DNA of 64,000 bases from Vibrio sp. 10N.286.49.B1 (GTDB lineage Bacteria > Pseudomonadota > Gammaproteobacteria > Enterobacterales > Vibrionaceae): assembly GCF_002873335.1 (NCBI RefSeq), contig NZ_MCUW01000009.1:1-64000 (forward strand), given 5' to 3'. This document shows positions 44,184 to 53,552 of the stretch, in pieces (within the stretch, counting starts at the first letter, position 1; each line of letters opens with the position of its first letter). The translations under genes and the position numbers were made by a program. Under the pieces are notes generated by a model. The model was given only the letters and a program-made list of their open reading frames with translations, ran no database searches and was not told the DNA's origin.

Positions 44184-45437
44184 TCACCACAAATTAAACC
44201 AATCTCGCCTCTTCAATCGAGCCGACTGACTTTGCTTCTTCCCATAACGCTGTCGCTGTAATCGCAATAAAATCTGTTTTTTTAATGCACTACTTGTCGA
44301 TTCAACTAAACAGTATTGCTGAGATTCATCTAACTGCCGCCGATATAAAACATTTTCAGCCATGACATCTTGTCTGAGTTTTATGGCCCGCCCATATTGC
44401 CACCACAAAGGTAAGAGCCCCTCTTTTTTCGCATTCTGGTAACGATAAATTACCCTTCTCCCCAACACGAACAAAACTAAAAACGTGAAAACAAATAAAA
44501 TAATCTGGGGAAAGTAAGCCTTAATAAAAGACAACAAAGTGTGCTCAACCGTTAGCCGCTTTCCGGATAAGGTATGCGGAGTCAACAGCTGTGTTTTTGG
44601 ATTCCATTGGTAGATAGTCATATCTGGAAGAGAAAACTCACCCGGTGCTTTAAATCGATAAGTGAGTTGCTGAGACTGATTTGCCCAATACTCTCCTCGA
44701 TTACTGTCATCACTTCGAATGACAGGCCCTGGATAGAAAAAATACGACTCATTATCTGCATTTTCGAGATGGTTGAGATCGGGCATGAGCATTATCGACG
44801 CATCGCTTGCTCGCAGTGAGATAGTACGTTGGATAGCATCTCCCACCTCAAATACCTGTTCACTTTGCGATTCTCTCGTCGCCCTCGTCACCAGCCAATC
44901 TTGCTGAAATCGAACGTCTGGGCTCACTAACCAAGCGACGTCATCGACCATCATTACGGACGGTTTGTTTACTTTGAAGTGAAACGGTTGTGTTGCAAGG
45001 TAACCGGTTAGATCGCCACCTTCCGACTTTATGGTTAGTTCAGCCGTAATACTTGGAATAAAAACATCGCCCGTTTTCAGCGGGTACACTGCCACTTCCC
45101 AACGTTGTTTTACGTAGGTCTTTCCACCGAGGATCTGTGTCGAGTTATAAGCGAACTTTTGGTTTGAGACCACAAGGGCATTCGCAACCTCAAAGCGATG
45201 GATTAGCGTTCCCTTTGTGAACCAAGTATCTGTCATCACTTCTATATTGACGATCACCTGTTGATGCACAGCAATTAAGTTTTTGGGTTCCACCCAAGCT
45301 CGTATCGCAACCCGACTTTCGGCCTGATTTTGCGCTAAGTCATTGCCATTCGCCGAACAAGATAAAAGGGCTATCAATAATAAAAATAGTAACCAATACC
45401 CCCTCAAAAAAGACATGCCATCAGTGCGATAACTCAT
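44184..45437 (-). CDS. BatD-like membrane protein
   Basis: Last gene of the MoxR-VWA operon, 417 residues. The ATG at 45437 has a perfect GGAGG site and overlaps the previous gene by 17 bases; an earlier TTG-type extension is not needed. It has an N-terminal signal/anchor (YWLLFLLLIALLSC, possibly lipidated) and a long periplasmic region of beta-rich repeats (VEPKNLIAVHQQVIVNIEV). A transmembrane segment (about 345-365) and a basic cytoplasmic tail follow. This is the BatD layout. Bat proteins partner MoxR ATPases; the exact role is unknown. Confidence 0.8.
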   Translation of the reverse strand: MSYRTDGMSFLRGYWLLFLLLIALLSCSANGNDLAQNQAESRVAIRAWVEPKNLIAVHQQVIVNIEVMTDTWFTKGTLIHRFEVANALVVSNQKFAYNSTQILGGKTYVKQRWEVAVYPLKTGDVFIPSITAELTIKSEGGDLTGYLATQPFHFKVNKPSVMMVDDVAWLVSPDVRFQQDWLVTRATRESQSEQVFEVGDAIQRTISLRASDASIMLMPDLNHLENADNESYFFYPGPVIRSDDSNRGEYWANQSQQLTYRFKAPGEFSLPDMTIYQWNPKTQLLTPHTLSGKRLTVEHTLLSFIKAYFPQIILFVFTFLVLFVLGRRVIYRYQNAKKEGLLPLWWQYGRAIKLRQDVMAENVLYRRQLDESQQYCLVESTSSALKKQILLRLQRQRYGKKQSQSARLKRRDWFNLW

Positions 45438-47037
45438 GGTGAACCTCCGATTGCGTGGCAGTCCCAAGTTCAAGCTGTCGGTGAAATTTATAGGCAAGAA
45501 AAATACCTAAATCACTGTTAACACGTTTCATCCAAATTGCATTCACTTCAGGGTTGTTGAGAATATCTTCTGCATCCAGAGTACTTTCAATCAATAAATC
45601 TTGGTTAATTTCTTGTGATACACCCTCTGAAGTTTCGGGTTGTTCACCAAGCTCATGGCTGCTTTGTTGCGCTCCGCTGTCGGATTGGCTAAGGGTAAAT
45701 TCGTTGATGTCTTTTATAATCTTGTCCAGTAATACTAGATTGGCTTTGGCGATATCACTATTAGGGTAATCGCGCACAATATCGCGGTAGTGATTTCTAG
45801 CCGCGATATACTCGCGTTGATGAGCTAACGATGCCGCTGCACCGAGGTGGCCAGGCAGAGTGTCACTGCGCATATAATATTGTTGTGCTTTCTCATAGTC
45901 ACCTAAATGATAATAAGCGCTCGCTTTCCACTGCGTGTCTTCAAATACTTCAGCCGCAAGTTGATATTCTTCCTGATCAAAATAGCGTTGCCCTTGTTGA
46001 TCTTTAGTGAACCATATATCTGACCAGGACATTATTTTCGCTGCCGCATTCGGCGAATAACTTAGACTACTAGACACCATTATTACTAGGCACCACTGCA
46101 CAAGCCAACCACGTCGAAACCAAAATAGGAGGATCAATAACATCACCCACACAAGCGCATACCCTGAATCATTCCAGGGTTCACTAAAGCCCCCTGACGC
46201 TTCAACATTATTCGCAATGATGCCAAGGACTACCTTTATATCGTCATGATTCATCGTCAGCGAAACGTAATCGCCCCCACTGCCATCAGCAAGCGCCTGG
46301 AGAGTCTCCACTTCTAAAGGATAATCTGCTAACAAATTATCGGCCCCCATCCCCCACACCACAAGGTTGTGGCGCGTTGATGAAAAGTACTCAATATACG
46401 TATTTAAAGCGATTTGGTTAATACCATCCCCTACCCAAACCACCGTGCCACTTTTTAGGTCATCGCTGAGTAGCTCGTCCACAAGAGGCAGAGCATACTC
46501 GGCAAACTTACCGTCTCTTGGCATAATTTCCGGTATCACCGCTGCCAACAATGGATTAAAAACATTCGTATCTTGGGTGAGAGGCATCGCCGTATGAGCG
46601 CTCCCAGAAAACACGATCAGCGCCGACTTACCTTTATTTCGCCGTGCCAATAAGTCTTGTATTTTTTGCTTGGCAATAAAAATTCGGCTTGGTGCCACGT
46701 CTTTTTGTTGCATAGTTTTGGATACATCAAGAACAATAATTAACGGTGCTTTATCCTCACCAAATGGTGAGGCCACCCGATACCAACTTGGGCCAGCTGC
46801 AACGACAATCGCTATCCCCCCTATCACGCAAAGCAATTTTATTGGTAAGTGATTCCCCCAAGAATTAAAACCAACGGTCAACGCTTTGAATAAGTGTGGC
46901 GGCAACTGCTTTAGCCAGCGACTCTTTATTTTCTCTTCGCGCCAGCGCCAACACAATAACATCAGAAACGGGAGGTACAGCCCTAGCCATTCTGGGCGTA
47001 GGAAATGAAACTGATGAACAAACATTGAGAATGTCAT
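45421..47037 (-). CDS. VWA-TPR membrane protein (BatB/BatC-like fusion)
   Basis: Protein of 538 residues: N-terminal membrane segments (about 18-30 and 66-82), a von Willebrand A domain (about 97-285), a third membrane segment (about 305-325) and TPR repeats (about 350-440, DQEEYQLAAEVFEDTQ, YYHLGDYEKAQQYY). An acidic tail follows. The metal site reads DVSKT (from D104), where the usual MIDAS is DxSxS. In Bacteroides-type Bat operons VWA (BatB) and TPR (BatC) are separate; here they are one chain. Its ATG overlaps the upstream VWA gene by four bases (ATGA). Confidence 0.83.
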   Translation of the reverse strand: MTFSMFVHQFHFLRPEWLGLYLPFLMLLCWRWREEKIKSRWLKQLPPHLFKALTVGFNSWGNHLPIKLLCVIGGIAIVVAAGPSWYRVASPFGEDKAPLIIVLDVSKTMQQKDVAPSRIFIAKQKIQDLLARRNKGKSALIVFSGSAHTAMPLTQDTNVFNPLLAAVIPEIMPRDGKFAEYALPLVDELLSDDLKSGTVVWVGDGINQIALNTYIEYFSSTRHNLVVWGMGADNLLADYPLEVETLQALADGSGGDYVSLTMNHDDIKVVLGIIANNVEASGGFSEPWNDSGYALVWVMLLILLFWFRRGWLVQWCLVIMVSSSLSYSPNAAAKIMSWSDIWFTKDQQGQRYFDQEEYQLAAEVFEDTQWKASAYYHLGDYEKAQQYYMRSDTLPGHLGAAASLAHQREYIAARNHYRDIVRDYPNSDIAKANLVLLDKIIKDINEFTLSQSDSGAQQSSHELGEQPETSEGVSQEINQDLLIESTLDAEDILNNPEVNAIWMKRVNSDLGIFLAYKFHRQLELGTATQSEVHHELSH

Positions 47038-48050
47038 GTGTTATGTCCTCTCATTATGTTTTTGACTCTCGCTTGGCGGGAAATCCAAACATGGCCACAC
47101 ATAAAAAGAAGGTAATTTAAAAGAGCAATCAATACCGGAAGAAAGTGCAAACTGGATTTAGGCTGATAAGTGAAACTCTCAAACAATGTTGGTTCTAAAA
47201 TCGATATTTGTTCATAGACTTGTTGTAAGTCATCTGGAGACATAGCAAGAAAGGCCTGCCCTCCCGTCAAATCCGCAACCTGTTTAATCACATCCATATT
47301 TAGAGCTTGTTCACCCGCTGTATTTGGACTGCCCATCGCAACCATATGGATCCGAATATTGTGTGCGGCGGCAACCTTTGCGGCATCAACGGGTGGGACT
47401 AAACTGTCGGTGTCATTGCCATCGGTTAACATCACAATGACACGCTGTGTCGAAGACATTTTAGATCCTGACATGTAGGTTTTAATCGCCAATCCAATGG
47501 CGTCGCCAAGTCGAGTGCTTTCTCCAGCCATTGCGACTTCTGCTTGTTGTAGCAGTGACAGCCAAGCACCATGGTCCGCCGTAAAAGGGGCTTGTAAGTA
47601 TGGTGCATCACCGAATAAGATGAGCCCTAACCGATCACCTTCTCTTTGTTGACTGAATGTAGAAAGCACCTGCTTGGCCGCGGCAAGCCTAGAAAGACTT
47701 TGCCCAGTCGCGTCATTAAAATCCATCTCTGACATCGAGCCCGACAAGTCAACAATCACCATTAAATCTCGCCCTGTCAGCTCTCGAGTTTCCGGTTCGC
47801 TTAACCACATGGGCTTTGCTGCGGCAGTCAATAACAAGCACCAGGTCAAGACCAATGAAACACGCTGCCAACGGCTCGACTTTAATTCTACGGCACCTGA
47901 CTGAGCCGTAAGATTAAGCGCCTCTATCAAGGACAAAAAAAACGGCACTCTCAGCGCAAGCTGTTGAGTATAATGCCCTGGAGCCCAACGAAATATCATC
48001 AGGGGTAACGGCAAAAACAAGAAAACCCAACTGTATTGAAATTCAATCAT
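47034..48050 (-). CDS. VWA-domain membrane protein (BatA-like)
   Basis: Protein of 338 residues, started at the ATG at 48050 behind AGGA rather than at an upstream TTG. It has membrane segments at about 8-20, 64-79 and 312-330. A von Willebrand A domain (about 95-285) has an intact metal site DLSGS (101-105) and later TDGNDTDS. It follows the DUF4381 gene by 11 bases. In MoxR systems such VWA proteins are the usual partners or substrates of the ATPase. Confidence 0.85.
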   Translation of the reverse strand: MIEFQYSWVFLFLPLPLMIFRWAPGHYTQQLALRVPFFLSLIEALNLTAQSGAVELKSSRWQRVSLVLTWCLLLTAAAKPMWLSEPETRELTGRDLMVIVDLSGSMSEMDFNDATGQSLSRLAAAKQVLSTFSQQREGDRLGLILFGDAPYLQAPFTADHGAWLSLLQQAEVAMAGESTRLGDAIGLAIKTYMSGSKMSSTQRVIVMLTDGNDTDSLVPPVDAAKVAAAHNIRIHMVAMGSPNTAGEQALNMDVIKQVADLTGGQAFLAMSPDDLQQVYEQISILEPTLFESFTYQPKSSLHFLPVLIALLNYLLFMCGHVWISRQARVKNIMRGHNT

Positions 48051-48061
48051 CAGCACATATC

Positions 48062-48538
48062 CTAGTGGTGAGTTTTCAGCCAAAGATTGACCATTCTTTC
48101 TAGCTTTTCCAATTGCTTGTCCTGCCAGTCCGCCTGATTAATAGGTGTATACAACGACGCCTGCCACTGCTTTGCTAGTTCATTTGAGAAATCAACATTG
48201 CGTGACGTCGATGACAAAAAGTCCAACCAATACTCCCCAGACAGTGACGCTACCTTTGAGTGTTGATATTTAAAACAAGCCGCTTGCTTAAGTAAGCTAT
48301 TCAAGCCGAAGATGAATTTTTTAGGGTCATGCTTAGGGAGTTTGCCAACCGCTTTTATCGCGCGACGGCGATAACCATTGGCACGATAATGCTGCACACA
48401 ACGAAACCCGGCGATAGCAATGCTTAGTACTACAAGTAAGAATAGAATTTTACACCCCACCGTCTCAGGTAAAAAACTCACCTCTTCGGGTAAAGTGGGC
48501 TCCTTCAACCGCTCAAGTAAAATATTATTTCGAGACAC
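48062..48538 (-). CDS. DUF4381-family membrane protein
   Basis: Small membrane protein of 158 residues that starts with GTG behind a GGAGG site, inside the end of the DUF58 gene (14-base overlap). One transmembrane segment (about 29-46) is followed by a cytoplasmic helical domain with SGEYWLDFL. DUF4381 proteins occur between DUF58 and VWA genes of MoxR operons; no biochemical role is known to me. Confidence 0.8.
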   Translation of the reverse strand: MSRNNILLERLKEPTLPEEVSFLPETVGCKILFLLVVLSIAIAGFRCVQHYRANGYRRRAIKAVGKLPKHDPKKFIFGLNSLLKQAACFKYQHSKVASLSGEYWLDFLSSTSRNVDFSNELAKQWQASLYTPINQADWQDKQLEKLERMVNLWLKTHH

Positions 48539-49457
48539 GACGGCCTCCGGATAGCTGAGTCGTCAACTGTTTTAAGTGTGAACCCGACGTGTCTAAAACA
48601 ATACTTTGCGATTGTAAGCGCTGCTTAAGTTTAGCCTGAGATGATACTAGCCTGCGATTAAGGCCCTCCAATTGCGCATTGAAGTTTTCATCGACAGAGA
48701 CTTGCTGATACCCGTCACTCAAATAGATCTGGTCAGTAAAATGGACAGGTTGTTCGAATGAATCTTGGATAGAGATAGCCGACACATCGTTATGACGTTG
48801 TAATAACGATAAGAAACGAAGCGTTGTGTCATCCAAATCAGAAAAATCACTAATAAGAATGAGCGACGCCCCTTTTAGCCCCTGTTTATGCAGTGTATTC
48901 AGGGCGTCATTAAACGTACTGGCGGAATCCAATGTTGCCCCCTTGCCTTCTTGATTTAGCAATGACTGATTACAGTCAACAAGGGTTTTAAATATACGAG
49001 ACAAATGCGCGACACTATTTCTAGGCTTGAAACAAGCGCAACTCGAATCATTCAATATTACCGCTCCAATCCGGTCGCTATTTCGTATCGTTTGCCATGA
49101 TAGGCAAGAAAAAACTTCCGCTGCGACGACGGATTTCATTGTATCTACCGTTGAAAAAAACATCGTCTTTCGCTGATCAACACATATCACGACAGGGCGT
49201 TCCTTCTCTTCGCTGAATAAACGAACATAAGGTACGCCGGTTCTTTGCGTAACCCTCCAGTCTAAACTGCGTATATCGTCCCCCAACTGATATTGGCGAA
49301 ACTCAGAAAAGTCCAGCCCACGCCCTTTCTTACTTGAACGATATTTTCCGATTAGTTGATTGATTTTTCTTGAACGTGATGATGTCAGCTCAGCACGATG
49401 CCCATGCCTCATTGCCATTAACCGTTCGAACTGAACCGCAACTCTAGAATCAAACAT
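48525..49457 (-). CDS. DUF58-family protein
   Basis: Cytoplasmic protein of 310 residues with the DUF58 signature (RQYQLGDDIRSLDWRVTQRT, about 61-80). A degenerate VWA-like fold follows, with VVICVDQRKTM and LILISDFSDLDD. No transmembrane segment is apparent. DUF58 genes almost always follow moxR, here by 10 bases, and are thought to take part in the same assembly pathway. Confidence 0.88.
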   Translation of the reverse strand: MFDSRVAVQFERLMAMRHGHRAELTSSRSRKINQLIGKYRSSKKGRGLDFSEFRQYQLGDDIRSLDWRVTQRTGVPYVRLFSEEKERPVVICVDQRKTMFFSTVDTMKSVVAAEVFSCLSWQTIRNSDRIGAVILNDSSCACFKPRNSVAHLSRIFKTLVDCNQSLLNQEGKGATLDSASTFNDALNTLHKQGLKGASLILISDFSDLDDTTLRFLSLLQRHNDVSAISIQDSFEQPVHFTDQIYLSDGYQQVSVDENFNAQLEGLNRRLVSSQAKLKQRLQSQSIVLDTSGSHLKQLTTQLSGGRRVSK

Positions 49458-49467
49458 ACTTCCGCCC

Positions 49468-50454
49468 CTATACTAAAGCGACATGACGTAGGATTTCGTC
49501 AACGACTAAACTGGGCGTAACCCCGTCTGACATTGCTTCAAAGGTCAACGTAATTCGGTGCCCTAGTACCGCTTGAGCAATCGAGCGGACATCATCTGGT
49601 GTGACGTAATCACGCCCTTCTACGTGCGCATGGGCTCGACTACAACGATCCAGCGCGATAGAGGCTCGTGGGCTTGCACCTATTTCGATCCACTCGGCCA
49701 ATTTTGACTCCGAATAGCGCTTGGGCTCACGTGTAGCAATAATTAAGTCAACAATGTAGCGATCAATCGACTCCGAGACATAAGCATGCTTCACCATTTC
49801 ACGTTCCTGAATAATGAAATCTTGGTTTTCAAACAATACCCGCTTTGAATCAAAGACCGTGTCATCAACAAGTCCCATATCTTCGTTTCTTATTAAGCGT
49901 ACAATGGCTAACTCGGCTTCCGCTGATGGGTAATCGACATCAATCTTCATAACAAAACGATCCATCTGAGCTTCCGGCAGTGGATAGGTGCCTTCTTGTT
50001 CAACTGGATTTTGCGTGGCGAGCACCATAAAGGGACTCGGCAACGGCCTTGTTTCACCCGCTACGGTTACGGTTCCCTCTGCCATCCCTTCCAGTAGCGC
50101 AGCCTGAACTTTAGCTGGAGCTCGGTTAATTTCATCAGCGAGTACGATAGGGCTAAAGATAGGTCCGGGCTGGAACGTCAAACACCCTTGCTCATGATGG
50201 TAGAGCTGCGCTCCCGTGATATCAGATGGCAACAAGTCAGGTGTGAATTGTATTCGGCTAAACCCCAAATTCAGCGCTTCAGACAACGCTTTTACTGCCC
50301 GTGTTTTAGCGGTACCAGGAAGCCCTTCAAGTAGAATATGACCGCCTGTAAGTAGCGCAATAATCATCGATTTTGTGACATGACTTTGACCAACAATGGC
50401 GGCGTTAACTTCATTAATCAAAGAGACCAATGGAGAGTGGACAGCGTTATTCAT
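49468..50454 (-). CDS. MoxR-family AAA+ ATPase
   Basis: Chaperone-like AAA+ protein of 328 residues. Walker A is GLPGTAKT (44-51), Walker B VLADEIN (104-110), sensor 1 lies at VLATQNPVEQEG, and arginine fingers lie near QMDRFVMK. MoxR ATPases help fold or insert metal-containing or multi-subunit enzymes, often in the periplasm, with VWA partners. This is the catalytic centre of the operon. An AAGG ribosome site precedes the ATG. Confidence 0.93.
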   Translation of the reverse strand: MNNAVHSPLVSLINEVNAAIVGQSHVTKSMIIALLTGGHILLEGLPGTAKTRAVKALSEALNLGFSRIQFTPDLLPSDITGAQLYHHEQGCLTFQPGPIFSPIVLADEINRAPAKVQAALLEGMAEGTVTVAGETRPLPSPFMVLATQNPVEQEGTYPLPEAQMDRFVMKIDVDYPSAEAELAIVRLIRNEDMGLVDDTVFDSKRVLFENQDFIIQEREMVKHAYVSESIDRYIVDLIIATREPKRYSESKLAEWIEIGASPRASIALDRCSRAHAHVEGRDYVTPDDVRSIAQAVLGHRITLTFEAMSDGVTPSLVVDEILRHVALV

Positions 50455-50483
50455 GAGTAAACCTTGTTATAAAATTGGCGAGA

Positions 50484-51458
50484 CTAACGATATTTATCGA
50501 TAAGCGCTGTCACTGCCTCTTCTGGTGCAAATTGGCGCAATTTTTCCAAGCACGATATCGCACTCATCTGACTGGATAGTCGAGCCTCACATTGAGAAAA
50601 CAGATACTGAGGATTGCCAGTGGATGCATAAGCTTGGGTAAACAAAGTCCATGCTTCTTGAGGTTCCTGATCTAATATCATCAAACCCAACATATAACTG
50701 TATGTCGCACTGTTGGGCTCAAGTCGATACGCTTGCTGCATGTGCTGAAATGATAGCGATACCTGTTCATTGCGCCAGTAGGAGAGCGATAAGCTGTAGT
50801 GCAGCATGGCATTGTCATTGTCGGTGACGAGCGCTTGATTGAGCGCCTGAATCGCACGCACCTCTTGATGTTGGTCACTATAAAGCTCAGCAAGAGCGAT
50901 AGTGACATCAAGGTCATTTGGCTTGGTTTGCCACAAATTTAGCACGTGCTCTGCTTCAGTATATCGTTGACACCACCTAAGTAATTGAGCCTTTTCCAAC
51001 GCGCCTTCCTGTGTGGCAGGTAATGCTGCAATATAATGCTGTAACTTAGCGTCTAATTTATTTTGATAGCGAACTGGCAACGACGGCCATAATGGAACAA
51101 GTGCACGAATCGCCGCTTGTTGAATACGAGGTTGAGAATCTTCGAGTAACGGCTCAACCACATCCCACTTCGCTCGTCCTTGCCAACGTTTAGCGGCCTG
51201 AATACTCGACATTCGCATTTCTATACTCGGAGATCGTGATGCTCTGCCAATTGCGATAAGCGCGTTGGGACCTGAAAAATACCCCAATTGCTGCGTCGCG
51301 GCGGTACGTTGCTCTAGCGGCAAGTCCTGGTTTTGCGACATTTCGGCGAGTTGGGCTTCAGATGCCATCGTAGTCAATAGCTCTGCCAAACTGAAACTGC
51401 TATGAAAGACAAAGCAACTGAGCATTAACCACCTCAACACTCGTATTTGAGCCCTCAT
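50484..51458 (-). CDS. Exported HEAT/TPR-repeat protein of unknown function
   Basis: Not a named family to me. The 324 residues have a signal peptide (RWLMLSCFVFHSSFSLAE), HEAT-like helices (about 60-125, RSPSIEMRMSSIQAAKRW, EDSQPRIQQAAIRALVP) and TPR-like repeats (about 180-270, NDNAMLHYSLSLSYWRNEQ). Such repeats usually hold proteins together. It overlaps the next upstream gene by one base and lies between the maturase and moxR, so it may be a periplasmic scaffold for the MoxR-VWA machine. Confidence 0.75.
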   Translation of the reverse strand: MRAQIRVLRWLMLSCFVFHSSFSLAELLTTMASEAQLAEMSQNQDLPLEQRTAATQQLGYFSGPNALIAIGRASRSPSIEMRMSSIQAAKRWQGRAKWDVVEPLLEDSQPRIQQAAIRALVPLWPSLPVRYQNKLDAKLQHYIAALPATQEGALEKAQLLRWCQRYTEAEHVLNLWQTKPNDLDVTIALAELYSDQHQEVRAIQALNQALVTDNDNAMLHYSLSLSYWRNEQVSLSFQHMQQAYRLEPNSATYSYMLGLMILDQEPQEAWTLFTQAYASTGNPQYLFSQCEARLSSQMSAISCLEKLRQFAPEEAVTALIDKYR

Positions 51459-51985
51459 TACGCCTCCTCATCCCGGAGGTTTTGGTGCATGGCTTCTGCT
51501 TCAATCATCAACGAATGAAGAAAATAAACATCATCCGTTTTAGGGAAATCATGCATTACTAGCCATTCATTCACTGCATTCAAGGTATCATCAAACAATA
51601 TATCTGCATCGGGGCCCGCCTCTAAGTAAGCTAGTAACTGCAAAGAAGATACAAGTTCTGGATAGGCGACTTCTGGCATCAGTAATGAGGTCATATGGCG
51701 ATGATATACTTGCTTCAATACATCGTGATTCGCCTTAGCCGATTTATACTTCCTTTGTTTATTCTCGTAGCTATCAGTGCAGTCAGGATGTGTAGGCTTT
51801 TGCTGACAAAAATTAAACTGCGTGGCAAATGACGTATAACGAACACTTTTGGTTTCAAAGGCCAAGTCAATCATGCTGTTGACCTGCTTTTCGGGAAAAA
51901 GAACATCCACATCGGCAGCAGCCAAAGGTAAGGCATAAAATAACAAAAAAAACAGTGTGAACATTGTTGTCTTTATCGAGCTCAT
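51458..51985 (-). CDS. Small exported protein of unknown function
   Basis: No family recognised. The 175 residues start with a clear signal peptide (TMFTLFFLLFYALPLAAA). The mature part is helical and acidic at the end, with two cysteines (FNFCQQKPTHPDCTD) that could form a disulfide in the periplasm. A GAGGG ribosome site is present. It is locked into the operon between the maturase gene (12 bases) and the HEAT/TPR gene (one-base overlap). Confidence 0.72.
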   Translation of the reverse strand: MSSIKTTMFTLFFLLFYALPLAAADVDVLFPEKQVNSMIDLAFETKSVRYTSFATQFNFCQQKPTHPDCTDSYENKQRKYKSAKANHDVLKQVYHRHMTSLLMPEVAYPELVSSLQLLAYLEAGPDADILFDDTLNAVNEWLVMHDFPKTDDVYFLHSLMIEAEAMHQNLRDEEA

Positions 51986-51997
51986 ATTGTCACCCTC

Positions 51998-53302
51998 TTA
52001 CTTAAGTTTGATGTTCATCGCCGCAGGGTGGAACCCTTTATGGACTGGATAACCCATAGTGGCAACGACCATTGATATATATGGATCGATATGTTTGAAA
52101 AACTGTTTCCAACCCGCACACAGATAGTTCAGACCTACTTCGCCATCGAGTGTTTTTATGAAACGATTTTTCGGACATTCCCCGTAGCACGCAAATTGAT
52201 AGTTGCATGTTCTGCATTGCTTGGGTAAAGCGCCTTCCTTGGCTTTCCCAAACTCTTCTTGCCCTTTAGAAAACTGTAAACTCTCTAAAGCAGTGTCATG
52301 AATGTTACCCAATTTGTACTCTGGATAGACGTAGTGATCGCAAGCAAAGACATCACCATTGTGTTCTATTGCCAACCCCTTGCCACACATTGGTGCTAAC
52401 GTACAAAGTGGATTAATCCTGCCCATCCAAGTTTCAACACATGCTTCAAAATAAGGGACATTCACCTTGCCAATATCATTAGATAGCCACTCATCAAAAA
52501 TGGTGCATAGAAATTGCCCCCATTGGCTTGGTGATACACACCATGCCTCCACGATCGAGTTAGGATGACTCGGTTCTGTTTCTGGCATTCCTTGGAATAA
52601 CACATCTTGAGCCGACCAATGCTGTGGCGCGGTATCTCTAAATGATTTCGGCTCAACAATAGGGATAAACTGCAATTGCGGTGAACGGATTTCATCACGT
52701 AGGAACCGGTACACCTCAAGAGGATTCGCACCAACTAGGTTGTTCACGCAAGTCAATGTCGCGAAATTTATCTGGTATTTATGAAGAATTTCGACGCCTT
52801 TCATTGTTTTCTTAAATGTGCCACGACCTGATCGATTCGTTCGGTACGTATTGTGGATCATTTCAGGACCATCAATACTCAATCCAACCATGAAATCATT
52901 CTTACTTAAAAACTTACCCCATTCATCATTAAGTAAGGTGCCGTTAGTTTGCAGATTATTTTCAATGCTTACCCCTTTAGGGCAGTATTTTTTTTGTAAT
53001 CGAACGACATCACGGAAAAAGTTAACGCCTAATAGCGTCGGCTCACCGCCTTGCCAATGGAACACTATTTCCGGATAGTTTTGCTGCTCTATATACGACT
53101 GAATGTATGTTTCCAGCATGTCTTCTGTCATTTGAGAGCCACAACCTTTATCGTGTCCCAACAAGGTCTCTTTACTTAAGTAATAACAGTAAGTGCAATC
53201 AATATTACAGGCTGAACCAATCGGCTTAGTCATGATATTCATTCGTTGTACTGGAGATTTTTTAGGTAAATCAATATCAAGCTGTGGCGTGTAATTGGAC
53301 AT
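51998..53302 (-). CDS. Anaerobic sulfatase-maturating radical SAM enzyme, AslB-like
   Basis: Cytoplasmic radical SAM/SPASM protein of 434 residues. It oxidises the active-site Cys (or Ser) of a sulfatase to formylglycine before export. The radical SAM cluster is C32-x3-C36-x2-C39 (ACNIDCTYCYY). A conserved LSIDGPEMIHNTYR region follows. C-terminal auxiliary-cluster cysteines lie in CTLAPMCGKGLAIEHNGD and CRTCNYQFACYGECPKNRF. The next gene upstream is a sulfatase with the matching target motif. A CAGTA-N4-TACTG site lies about 120 bases upstream of the ATG. Confidence 0.93.
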   Translation of the reverse strand: MSNYTPQLDIDLPKKSPVQRMNIMTKPIGSACNIDCTYCYYLSKETLLGHDKGCGSQMTEDMLETYIQSYIEQQNYPEIVFHWQGGEPTLLGVNFFRDVVRLQKKYCPKGVSIENNLQTNGTLLNDEWGKFLSKNDFMVGLSIDGPEMIHNTYRTNRSGRGTFKKTMKGVEILHKYQINFATLTCVNNLVGANPLEVYRFLRDEIRSPQLQFIPIVEPKSFRDTAPQHWSAQDVLFQGMPETEPSHPNSIVEAWCVSPSQWGQFLCTIFDEWLSNDIGKVNVPYFEACVETWMGRINPLCTLAPMCGKGLAIEHNGDVFACDHYVYPEYKLGNIHDTALESLQFSKGQEEFGKAKEGALPKQCRTCNYQFACYGECPKNRFIKTLDGEVGLNYLCAGWKQFFKHIDPYISMVVATMGYPVHKGFHPAAMNIKLK

Positions 53303-53421
53303 ATCGAAGCCTCATGATGGGTCCACTATCAATGTGGGTGGTGCTTCCTGTAACGTGCAGTGATAAATAAAAGTGTCGTAAGAGTCATGATTATTATCAA
53401 TTTTCTCCTGCTATGCGTAAC

Positions 53422-53435
53422 CAGTATTTATACTG
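53422..53435. promoter_or_regulatory. CAGTA-N4-TACTG operator upstream of the maturase operon
   Basis: Perfect inverted repeat CAGTA-TTTA-TACTG within the longer match ACCAGTA...TACTGCTT that it shares with the site before the sulfatase gene. It lies 120-133 bases upstream of the maturase ATG, beyond the sulfatase terminator. Confidence 0.7.
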
Positions 53436-53505
53436 CTTTAGCGTTAAGAATAACGTTGCTCATTCCATCTTAGTGTTTACATTTCCCATCGCACAAATAG
53501 CACAA

Positions 53506-53527
53506 AGCCCAGCATTTATGCTGGGCT
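53506..53527 (-). terminator. Terminator after the sulfatase gene
   Basis: A 9-10 bp perfect stem (AGCCCAGCAT / ATGCTGGGCT) followed on the minus strand by TTTGTGC, 26 bases past the sulfatase stop. The maturase operon therefore seems to have its own promoter. Confidence 0.8.
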
Positions 53528-53552
53528 AAATCTTAGTGCTTTTTCATGACTT

